Positions 25,095 through 33,500 of a stretch of DNA of 64,000 nucleotides are shown here, in pieces. The notes beneath the pieces are model-generated. The model was not told the origin of the DNA and ran no database searches. It saw only the letters and a program-made list of their open reading frames with translations. Within the stretch, counting starts at the first letter, position 1. Each line of letters opens with the position of its first letter. Where the stretch lies: NCBI RefSeq assembly GCF_003383615.1, contig NZ_QNUL01000019.1:1-64000 (forward strand), written 5' to 3'. A program made the translations under genes and the position numbers. This DNA comes from Dyadobacter luteus (GTDB taxonomy: Bacteria; Bacteroidota; Bacteroidia; Cytophagales; Spirosomataceae).

Positions 25095-25102
25095 TACATT
25101 TG
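25095..25102 (+). promoter_or_regulatory. candidate -7 box for the DMT transporter gene
   Basis: TACATTTG fits TAnnTTTG, 28 bp upstream of the transporter ATG; no -33 element is clear, so co-transcription with nuoIJK remains possible. Confidence 0.35.
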
Positions 25103-25130
25103 CTGCTTCATTACCTATAACCCCATCTTT

Positions 25131-25577
25131 ATGAACTGGATATTTCTTGTTCTTGCTTTCCTGATCGGTATTTCTAATGCAGTTCAATCGGGTGTGAACG
25201 CGCAACTCCGGGAATCTATCAACAATCCCATATTGGCAGGCGTCTCTTCTTTTTTTGTGGGACTTGTTATATTGCTGATCGTATTTGCCTGCTTCAATCA
25301 GGATCCGGTTCCTAAAATCAGTGACTTCAAACAGATACCCCCAACACGCTTTCTCGGTGGTGCACTCGGCGCATTTTATGTAATCACCGTTATTTTTATC
25401 GTCCGTAAAATAGGTTCGTCCAATATGATGTGCCTGGTAATTGCCGGACAAATGGCAACCGTGATGACGATTGATCACTTTGGTTTACAGGGTTTTGCAG
25501 AGCATCAAATTACACTTCCCCGTTTGGCAGGTGCTGTTTTACTGGTGGCAGGTGTGGTGTTGATTTTGAAGAATTGA
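25131..25577 (+). CDS. DMT-superfamily transporter, YdcZ/DUF606 type
   Basis: This is a 148-residue membrane protein with about five hydrophobic segments, the half-size form of the drug/metabolite transporter fold. The start WIFLVLAFLIGISNAVQSGVNAQL and the block RFLGGALGAFYVITVIFIVRKIG match the YdcZ (DUF606) family, which is thought to pair as dimers. The substrate is unknown. It ends exactly one base before the stop codon of the convergent gene, with no terminator between them. Confidence 0.85.
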   Translation: MNWIFLVLAFLIGISNAVQSGVNAQLRESINNPILAGVSSFFVGLVILLIVFACFNQDPVPKISDFKQIPPTRFLGGALGAFYVITVIFIVRKIGSSNMMCLVIAGQMATVMTIDHFGLQGFAEHQITLPRLAGAVLLVAGVVLILKN

Positions 25578-26780
25578 TCAGAATGTTAAACCAAAGCCAA
25601 CCTTGAATGACCCCATTCTCTTTGTACCAGGCTGATTTCTTATCAAATTCCAACTCTGGGTTCCGGAGATGTCGATAAATGCGTTGCGGAATAGCGTTTG
25701 CTGATATCCATATGTAAAACCTGTACCCAAATGTCGTTTGCTTATATAATTACTATCATGGAAGTAGACGTAGTCAGCGGCAGGACCTGCATAAAAACCA
25801 GATAAATTATTTCCACCACGTCCTTTGCGGATGCTGCGTTTTTGCAAAAAGTAATATCTGGCTTGTACCGACGACCGAAATTGAGAAAAGTTAGATTTAT
25901 AAACTTCTGAGTTAAACAAGGATGTAAAAGCCATACGGAGATAATCACCCGATATCTGTGTGTTGATTGAAACCGGGGAATTACCAAGTTTTCTCTCGTA
26001 AGCGAGCCCAAGTGACACGCTTGTGATATGGCTTATTTTTATAGTTGGCCAAAAGACTTTCCATTGACTGTGCACCACATCGTCGCAGCGGAATACATCG
26101 CATACCGGCATGGTTCCTGCTCTTTTCCAGTCGCCAAAAGCAAAGCCCAATGTCGTTCTTGTAGAAATTTCAAAATTGTTTATTTTTCGGTAGCCAGTGG
26201 TGTAACTGTGTGGATTATCGTGGTAATATACCCCCGCTGCGAAATCAAGTATCCCATTGTTAAGAAACCTTCTTTGCAGTCCAAATTCGACACCTATTTT
26301 CATTCGGTTGGCGTAATAGTTATCCCAGTTATTTGCTGCGATAACTGCCAGATAATTACCGCTAAAATTGTTGGCACTTCTGCCTTCGGCGATCCTGCGG
26401 TTCATATCGAAATACCAGCGTCCCTGAAAACTTGCTGCCAGGTTTCCCCGCCAGCCCGAGCTGGATATCCAACCACCAGTAGTTTTAATGTTTGCTCCCA
26501 GCGAAACAGAAGGAGTTAACTTAAATTCATAACCAGCAGTGAGCCAACCGGCTTGCATTCCGGATCCGCCAAATTCAAATCGACCAAGCGGATAGAATTC
26601 AAGCCCAACTTTAAACATATGCCGTGTCGGCACTTTGGTCATAAATACATTTTCATATCTGTCAATAAAACGCTGTTTTACCAATGAATCTTCAGTCATC
26701 GAATACGTGACCGGAGCTGTATCCTGAGCCATGGACTGAAGACATAACATGCTGGTCATAACCAGTAATACTATTTTCAT
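25578..26780 (-). CDS. predicted outer-membrane beta-barrel protein, paralogue of the gene at 27204-28439
   Basis: This is a 400-residue protein with a signal peptide (VLLVMTSMLCLQSMAQ) and a C-terminal Phe typical of outer-membrane barrels (FKVGFGLTF). Alternating aromatic segments suggest many beta strands. It shares long blocks with the gene two positions upstream, including LVKQRFIDRYENVFMTKVP and RGGNNLSG. A pair of Cys in CDVFRCDD is conserved in both. I do not recognise a named family. It is the last gene of the operon that begins with the sigma factor at 30470. Confidence 0.78.
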   Translation of the reverse strand: MKIVLLVMTSMLCLQSMAQDTAPVTYSMTEDSLVKQRFIDRYENVFMTKVPTRHMFKVGLEFYPLGRFEFGGSGMQAGWLTAGYEFKLTPSVSLGANIKTTGGWISSSGWRGNLAASFQGRWYFDMNRRIAEGRSANNFSGNYLAVIAANNWDNYYANRMKIGVEFGLQRRFLNNGILDFAAGVYYHDNPHSYTTGYRKINNFEISTRTTLGFAFGDWKRAGTMPVCDVFRCDDVVHSQWKVFWPTIKISHITSVSLGLAYERKLGNSPVSINTQISGDYLRMAFTSLFNSEVYKSNFSQFRSSVQARYYFLQKRSIRKGRGGNNLSGFYAGPAADYVYFHDSNYISKRHLGTGFTYGYQQTLFRNAFIDISGTQSWNLIRNQPGTKRMGSFKVGFGLTF

Positions 26781-26791
26781 TGTAGCTATAC

Positions 26792-27160
26792 TTAAATCTT
26801 AACGGGCTGCAGGCATACCGATTTCTTTTGCAGATGATGAAGCATCCCGTCCATCTGGTCGCTTATCCATTTGATCTCCAGTATGACCTGTCTGTTGCTT
26901 TTGGTGAAGTGCAGGTTTTGGGGTTCGTTGGATAGTAGGCTGTCAAGCTTGTGAAGTTTTTGGGAAGAAAAGTGATTTCTTCTGATCAGCCGGTTCTCAA
27001 AGCTTTCAGCCAAATCATCCTGATACAGCCATTCCTGCCTGATGTATTGAAATGTGTTCTGCACAAAAGACATATTGCCCAGCCGGTAATTTCTTAACAG
27101 GACAGACAAATGTTGATTAATACTGATCCATCTGTGGTAGTAATTTTGTTCGTTTTCCAT
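26792..27160 (-). CDS. small protein of unknown function between two outer-membrane paralogues
   Basis: This is a 122-residue, hydrophilic, mainly helical protein with no signal peptide, rich in Gln, Asn and Leu, with heptad-like stretches (LHKLDSLLSNEP, MDGMLHHLQKK). I do not recognise it. It sits 11 bp before the downstream barrel gene and 43 bp after the other one, all on the same strand, so it is very likely translated as part of that operon. Confidence 0.6.
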   Translation of the reverse strand: MENEQNYYHRWISINQHLSVLLRNYRLGNMSFVQNTFQYIRQEWLYQDDLAESFENRLIRRNHFSSQKLHKLDSLLSNEPQNLHFTKSNRQVILEIKWISDQMDGMLHHLQKKSVCLQPVKI

Positions 27161-27203
27161 GCGTATTGTGTGGCTGTTAATTGTATTGTTGAGATTATTT
27201 TAA

Positions 27204-28439
27204 TCAAATAGATAGACCGAAACCTACCCTAAATGTAGAAAGTCGGCCATCGCCTTTTTGGTTTGGTAATACATCGAAACTTTGAGCACCTGAAATATCT
27301 ATATAGCCATTTTTAAATAATGCTTTCTGGTATCCGTAGGTAAATCCGACTCCGAAGTGCTTCGTATTTCTATTGGAATAGTAACCGGTAGTTGTATATA
27401 GCACATAATCTGCATGTGGGCCTATGAAAAGGCCGGATAGATTGTTCCCTCCTCGCCCTCTACGGATTCGTTTCTTTTGTAAAAAAAAATATCTCATTTG
27501 TGCAAAGGTTTGTAATTGTGCACTTTCTGAGCGGGAAAGGGAGAAGTCGTAAAAGTTTCTGTAAATAAAGCTATTGTAGTCAGCAAAGATTTGAGCATTC
27601 ACTGAAAAAGGACTTTTACCCAGCTTTTTTTCATAGCCTGCACCCAAACTTATATTGCTGATGTTGCTGCTAATTCTGATTACCGGCCATAAAAATTTCC
27701 ACTGGCTGGAGACGAATTCATCACAACGAAATACATCACAGGCCGGACTGGTGCTTTTTCTTTTCCAGTCTCCAAATGCGAACGAAAGCATTGTTCTGGT
27801 AGAAATTTCAAAATCATTTATTTTATTATTTCCGCTAACGTATTCCCAACTCGTGTGGATTTCGGCATATCTCATGTAATAGACACCTGCTGCAAAGTCG
27901 ATGGCACCATTATTAAAAAATCTCCTTTGCATACCAAATTCTATACCTGTTTTTAATTTAGGATACGTAGAGAGATAGCTTTGCCAATACCGCTCTCCTA
28001 CGACTGCCAGATAATTACCGCTAAAGTTGTTTGCGCTTTTTCCTTTTGCTATTCTTTGATTCATGTCGAAGTACCAGCGTCCCTGCATGTTGGCAACGAG
28101 AACTCCTTCCCATCCGAGCGCGGAAGAATATCCACCATTGGCCTTGAAATTCAGTCCTAGTGAAAAGGAGGGGAGTAATTTGACTTCATATCCTACATTT
28201 AACAATAAGCTTTGTCGTCCATATGCCGGATCCAGATAACCTGAAGCAGCGAACTCAGCACCTATTTTTACCATATGCCTGGTTGGCACTTTTGTCATAA
28301 AAACGTTTTCATATCTGTCGATAAAGCGTTGTTTGACAAGCATATCCGTAACTTCAGAATAGGAAAAGTGTGTGCTGTCTTGCGCCGACAGACTTTGGCA
28401 ACATAGCATCAGGGAAATAATGAACCCGGCTATTCTCAT
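27204..28439 (-). CDS. predicted outer-membrane beta-barrel protein, paralogue of the gene at 25578-26780
   Basis: This is a 411-residue protein with a signal peptide (FIISLMLCCQSLSAQ) and a barrel-like pattern of alternating hydrophobic residues ending in FRVGFGLSI. It aligns along its whole length with the second copy downstream; shared blocks include FIDRYENVFMTKVPTRHM, KSANNFSGNYLAV, FEISTRTMLSFAFGDWKR and RIRRGRGGNNLSGLF. It starts 25 bp after the adhesin-like gene of the sigma/anti-sigma operon. Function is unknown. A surface structural or receptor-like role fits the location. Confidence 0.78.
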   Translation of the reverse strand: MRIAGFIISLMLCCQSLSAQDSTHFSYSEVTDMLVKQRFIDRYENVFMTKVPTRHMVKIGAEFAASGYLDPAYGRQSLLLNVGYEVKLLPSFSLGLNFKANGGYSSALGWEGVLVANMQGRWYFDMNQRIAKGKSANNFSGNYLAVVGERYWQSYLSTYPKLKTGIEFGMQRRFFNNGAIDFAAGVYYMRYAEIHTSWEYVSGNNKINDFEISTRTMLSFAFGDWKRKSTSPACDVFRCDEFVSSQWKFLWPVIRISSNISNISLGAGYEKKLGKSPFSVNAQIFADYNSFIYRNFYDFSLSRSESAQLQTFAQMRYFFLQKKRIRRGRGGNNLSGLFIGPHADYVLYTTTGYYSNRNTKHFGVGFTYGYQKALFKNGYIDISGAQSFDVLPNQKGDGRLSTFRVGFGLSI

Positions 28440-28464
28440 GTTTAACAGATTTGTGTAGGGTAAG

Positions 28465-29361
28465 TTACTTAATAGTCAGATCACCGAACTCGGCATTAAT
28501 CTGAATTTGTGCCAGCCGGTTTTTGGAAAAAATAGCTTCTTTAAATTCATTGGTATTCTTTTTCCATTTGAAACCATTAGGCAATTTTACGCTCGAATAA
28601 GCGCTCTGTATCGCATAGTCGTATTGCTGCCAGTTTTTAGTAATAAATGAAACCACCGATTTTTTAGATTGAATCGCTAGTCCGGAAAGGTTTGTTGAAG
28701 AGAAAATTTCGATATTCCCGTAAGAGGTGTCCAGCTTAAAGGCTCCGCCTATTGCCTCCAAACGTATGTTGGTGTGATCGCTGGTAAGTGTAAAATTTCC
28801 TGCAACGTCAATCCCTGAAAGCTCTCCGAAAGTGGTAATTATGCTTCCTTTTCCATGTACATTGGACAACGATGTATTGCAAAAATCAGCTTTCATGCGG
28901 ATGTTGCCACCCAGTCCTTTCATCGTAATCGTGCCAAAAGTATTCTTAAGATCTACAGTGAAAGAGGAGGGAAGATGTATGGTGTATTTAGCTTTCAAGT
29001 TAGAAACAGGCTTTCCTTCTCCTTCTCTCAGCTGTACATAATTCCGCAGGAAGTAATCCCTTCCGCTGCGGTCTGCCAGGTACTGCGTTTTATTAAGGTC
29101 TGCCGTCGCGACAGATTTGTCAGGATGTTTGGAAGATAATTCCAGTACAACCGAAATTTCCTGCTTGTTCCAGGCGATCAGTTCAATATCAGCTTTTTCT
29201 GCATTGATGTGTAACGTACGTATTCCAGACGTACGAACCGTTTTCTCTATGGTTTTGGTGGCTACCTGTAAAACACCCTGTGCGTTTACATAGCAGGTTT
29301 GCATGAGGCAAAATAATAGCCCTGGCATCACCCACAGTATTTTATTTATAATCTTTTTCAT
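28465..29361 (-). CDS. secreted DUF4097-like (adhesin-type beta-helix) protein, module 1
   Basis: This is a 298-residue protein with a signal peptide (ILWVMPGLLFCLMQTCYVNAQ), then short repeated beta-rungs of the DUF4097/adhesin type such as NTFGTITMKGLGGNIRMKADF and TSYGNIEIFSSTNLSG. It resembles in layout the product of 38856-39908. Both are the third gene after an ECF sigma factor and an anti-sigma factor. It may be the surface or periplasmic output, or the sensor, of that pathway. It is 10 bp downstream of the anti-sigma gene. Confidence 0.75.
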   Translation of the reverse strand: MKKIINKILWVMPGLLFCLMQTCYVNAQGVLQVATKTIEKTVRTSGIRTLHINAEKADIELIAWNKQEISVVLELSSKHPDKSVATADLNKTQYLADRSGRDYFLRNYVQLREGEGKPVSNLKAKYTIHLPSSFTVDLKNTFGTITMKGLGGNIRMKADFCNTSLSNVHGKGSIITTFGELSGIDVAGNFTLTSDHTNIRLEAIGGAFKLDTSYGNIEIFSSTNLSGLAIQSKKSVVSFITKNWQQYDYAIQSAYSSVKLPNGFKWKKNTNEFKEAIFSKNRLAQIQINAEFGDLTIK

Positions 29362-29371
29362 GACAATTTTT

Positions 29372-29947
29372 CTAAATCAATTTGGCCATTTTGTTCAGTA
29401 TGACCGTTTTTTCCTGTTCCACTGCTGTCAACTGTCGCACTAATTCCGGTTCAGCATTATAACTCCCCATGGCCTGCATCAACTGATCCGTTGCGTTCCT
29501 GAGCGTCTCATATTCCTTTGTTAATTCCTTAAAATCAGGTCTGTTACACACTACTGATTCGGTTTCGCACCACACTTTCAGATTTTCATATTGCGTGTCA
29601 ATAGGTTGCGTATCTGAGATATGCAGGCGCTGATCAACAATTTCTTCTGAGTAGGAAATTTGTTTTCCCGGAGTGCGTTCCATCAACCAGATTACAAGTG
29701 AACTGGCAATGATCACTACGGCTGCCGCAAGGGCTTTCCTGAAACTGTTTCCTTTTGGTTGCGAAATTTCCTGCTCTATTTGTTCCCAAAGGTCATCTGC
29801 CGGCTGGTGCTGAGGCAGGTTATTCAGAGCCTGATGTAGCGTATGTTCTCCAAGCTTTTGTTCAATATCATTCCAGGCTTTGTCCGGCGGCTGATATTGA
29901 GCAAGCTGTGCGAGTGCCTGATCTAAAGTTTCTTTGTTCTTCTCCAT
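29372..29947 (-). CDS. membrane anti-sigma factor-like protein, module 1
   Basis: This is a 191-residue protein with one membrane helix (AAAVVIIASSLVIWLME, about residues 78-94), a cytoplasmic N-terminal part and a periplasmic C-terminal helical part. The N-terminal part contains the same short motif twice: QPPDKAWNDIEQKL and QPADDLWEQIEQEI, an internal duplication. The gene at 38282 has one copy (PQDNLWDLIESKI). Gene order directly after an ECF sigma factor (4 bp gap) supports an anti-sigma role, since the sequence does not match a classical zinc anti-sigma domain. Confidence 0.72.
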   Translation of the reverse strand: MEKNKETLDQALAQLAQYQPPDKAWNDIEQKLGEHTLHQALNNLPQHQPADDLWEQIEQEISQPKGNSFRKALAAAVVIIASSLVIWLMERTPGKQISYSEEIVDQRLHISDTQPIDTQYENLKVWCETESVVCNRPDFKELTKEYETLRNATDQLMQAMGSYNAEPELVRQLTAVEQEKTVILNKMAKLI

Positions 29948-29951
29948 GCTG

Positions 29952-30470
29952 TTATTGTTTAGAAGTAAGCATGATCCTTAGTTTCCTTTTTGCATGAAAT
30001 AGCTGGGATTTGGAAGTGCCCTCCGAAATTCCAAGCATAGTGGCGATCTCCCGATGCGTGTATCCCTCGATTTCAGCCAAAACGAAAATAGTTCTGAAGC
30101 CGTCTGCCAGCGCCAGTATAGCCGTTTCGAGATGATTGACATTGATTTCATTTTGCCCCCAGTCTATGATTTCGACCGGACTGTCATCCAGGTTTTGCCA
30201 GGCAATAATTTTCTTCTTTTTAGTTGCTTTCCGAATCACAATTTGCCGGATCCAGGCACCTAGTGAAGCCTCACCCCGAAATTGACTGAGGTATTTGAAC
30301 ACTTCAAGAAAAGCGTCTTGCAGTACGTCATTGGCGTCATCAAAATCACCGGTAATCCGATAAGCCAGCGTATACATAGCCTTTTTGTAGAGATCATAGA
30401 GGAGCCGTTGAGCAACCCTGTCATGTAAAAGACAACCAGAAATCAATTCGGCCTCTGAGGTCATGGGCAT
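29952..30470 (-). CDS. ECF-type RNA polymerase sigma factor, module 1
   Basis: This is a 172-residue sigma-70 family protein with region 2 (LAYRITGDFDDANDVLQDAFLEVFKYL, about residues 35-61) and region 4 HTH (FVLAEIEGYTHREIATMLGISEGTSKSQLFHAKRKL, about 128-163). It heads an operon with an anti-sigma factor, an adhesin-like protein and two outer-membrane paralogues. No TAnnTTTG promoter is seen upstream, consistent with self-activation, though this is inference. Confidence 0.92.
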   Translation of the reverse strand: MPMTSEAELISGCLLHDRVAQRLLYDLYKKAMYTLAYRITGDFDDANDVLQDAFLEVFKYLSQFRGEASLGAWIRQIVIRKATKKKKIIAWQNLDDSPVEIIDWGQNEINVNHLETAILALADGFRTIFVLAEIEGYTHREIATMLGISEGTSKSQLFHAKRKLRIMLTSKQ

Positions 30471-30589
30471 TGTTTTAGTGTTTCCGTATTAAAGAGGTCC
30501 GGAAAAGGGGAAATGGTTGTATGGGGGGAGGGAAATATTTTGGTTGATTGGTTAAATTTGGGAAAAGAATTAAATATAAGTTAATGAGC

Positions 30590-33500
30590 TCACTCAACCT
30601 TCACCTTTCCTCCACCCGAATAGCTTCTGTATTCACCCTGATACATGGCATCTGCGGCAGCCGGACCAGCGGTGAAAGTCCCTTTTGAAATCACTCTTAC
30701 CTGATAGTAAAATGACTTCTCTGATTTGCCGGCTGTGGTGAAAAAATGAATACGGTCATCTCGAATATCCAGATAATCCGGAAAGGCAGCCTGTTTGATC
30801 CAGGACATTTCGCGTGCTTCGGTAATGCGTGGATTTTCAATCTCGAAACCTGCAGGAAGCAGGTCGGTTACCACCACGTTCTCAATCGGCAGCCCGGTGG
30901 TACTTGTAAGCGATAATTTTACGATGACCAGATCATTTTGTTTGATCGTTGTTGCCGGTTTTCCATCTCTTGTGAGGTAGGTACGGCGAATACGTAAGCC
31001 CTGATCTTCCGGTACGAATGCACCTGTAGCCGACATTCCCTCGCTCTGTGCAAACCAGTAGAGGTTGCCTTTGCCGGTCGCTGTTATACCAACGGATTTA
31101 TTGTTGATGTCCTTTTTCAACTTCAACTCCTTTCCGGTAAACTTCGCAATGCTTTTCCCGGCGGCAGTGATATCCGCTGTTACATTCGATCCCGCACTTT
31201 GTTTAGCCACTTTACCCAACGCCAGTACAGCAAACGAAGCCTCCTGTGTATTCAGATAAGAAGCAGATTGAATCGCTTTGGAAAGTTGCCTCGACAGTAC
31301 AGGAATTTGCAAATTATCAGGGTCAGTTTCCTGCAACGTGTTTAGTGTCAATGCCAGATTGCGTAAAGGAGAGGCATAGCTGTCATTCTCCTTGGAAACT
31401 GAGTTGGTACTATAGCTTTTGGGCAACAGTGCCGCAAAACTTCTTGAATCACCTGCCAGTTGAAATGCGCCTGCAAGCAGATATTGCGAATCTGGCGTGA
31501 GCAATTGCTGATTTTGCTTGTAATAATTCATCGCAGCTCTGTTCGGCTGGCCGGAAAGTGACAGTACATACAGTGAATAAATTGCTTCTCTTTTTGCAAC
31601 CGTTTTACGAACCTGACTGCCCGATGAAGGTTCGCCGCCATAAGCCAGCCCGTTTCCTGAACTTGCCAGTACCACTTCTTTGGTAGCCGTGACACCGGTT
31701 TGACGTGTAAGATATTCATAAGCTTTGGTCAGTGTTTTTGCATTTATTTCAAAACCGGCTCTACATGCTTCTTCTAAAAAGTGAGCTGTGTAAGCTGTAG
31801 TCCACCAGTCTTCCCTTGTAGTTCCCGGCCACATGGCCATGCCTCCGTTGAAGAGCTGAAGGGACTCTGCTTTTCGGATTGCCTGCTGCACATTCGTGAC
31901 AGGGTTAAAGTCACTTTCTCCACTTTTAACCAGATAAACCGGCGCGGCCATTGCCTTGGCCAGATCAGCAAAGTAGAGTTGAGGGAATGCTTTGGATACC
32001 GTTTGTTCAAGACAACCAAAGGGATAACCCAGCAATGCAGACAATGCTTTTCCCCCACCTTGCACCAGGGGTGAACGACTGAAGACAATTTCACTGCTGC
32101 TGGTTGCAGGGATAAAACTATTCGCCAAGTTAATTGTTCCCTGACTTCCTCCTGCAATAACTCCTGACTGGCTTGTTTTGAGCAGTGGAGATGCAGGGCG
32201 CACGTTCAGCTCATTTTCCTGCGTGAAAGTTGTGCCGAATGCATTCACTTTTATAATTATTTTTCCTGTTCCTATTGCCTGTTCAGCTTTCAATGAAAAG
32301 AAAGTTTTGGTTTCTTTTCCTGGCGCAATGGTGATTTTTTGAACAGCTGCTGTACTTGAGTTGGTAAACGGACCTGTTAGCTGCATAGTTACAGTGGCAT
32401 TGGCTATTTTATTTTCGGTATTACTGATGTTTACGGGCAGAGCAAGTTCATCACCCGGACTTAAAAACCGTGGTACGCCCGAGCTGATTACCACAGGATC
32501 TGCGACTTTGATATTTTTGGATGCAGAGCCAAATGCATTGTCTTTGTACGCTACTGCCATCACACGTAAGTCGCCGCTGAATTGCGGGATGTTGATGTCA
32601 AATGTTACTTCGCCGCTTCCGTTGGTATTGAGTACACCACTCCAGAATGAAACCAGTTCCGTTCTGCCATTGCTTAGCGGATTCACTCTTTTTCCCAGAT
32701 CATACCCATCTCCACCGGAACTCGAAACACCTTTACTATTCAATTCCGGAAAAAGCATGGCGTATAAATCATGGCTTGAAACCTGTAAAGCCCGCTTTTG
32801 ATAGAAATAACCGTGAATATCGGGTGTGTGGGTATTCTTGATTTGAAGAATACCTTCATCCACAATAGCTAATGTTACCTGTGTATTGGGTTGCGTTTTT
32901 ACTTTGATCTGTTGTTTTGTCTTTGATCTCGATTTTTCAATAGCGGTGATTGTTACCGGCAAGCTGCGTTTAGCATCCTGAACCAGAATCGGAGCGAAGC
33001 CATGTGCTACTGTGAGCGGCATGTCGGAAGCATCAAGCGGACGGATGAGTGTAGCTGTTACAAAAACGTTTGGTAAATAGGCTTCTTTCAAACTCAGTTT
33101 AAGTTCTGCAGCTTTCTTCTCAGTTTGTAGTATATGTTGTTCCAAAACTTTATCCCGTTCAATAGTTACCAAGAGGCGGCCATCAAATGGTGTTTTAAAT
33201 AAAATTTTGGCATTATCTCCGAGACCATATTTTGGTTTATCGGTTTCAATCAGAATACGCCCTTCGTTGCTTACTTCAAAAGATGAATATTGTGTGTAAC
33301 CTGAGCCATACGCGTAGAATGATGTGGCTGTATAATGTTCAGCTCCCGGTCGGCGCACCCGGATTTCATATTCTCCGGAGACTACAGGAACATACTTGAA
33401 AGAACCCTGACCTTTGGCAAGATTGAGTACATTGGAATAAACGATTTTTTCATTTTTACGGGAAGTGTAGCGAAGCTGTTCGTTTTTCTTCTCAACAACA

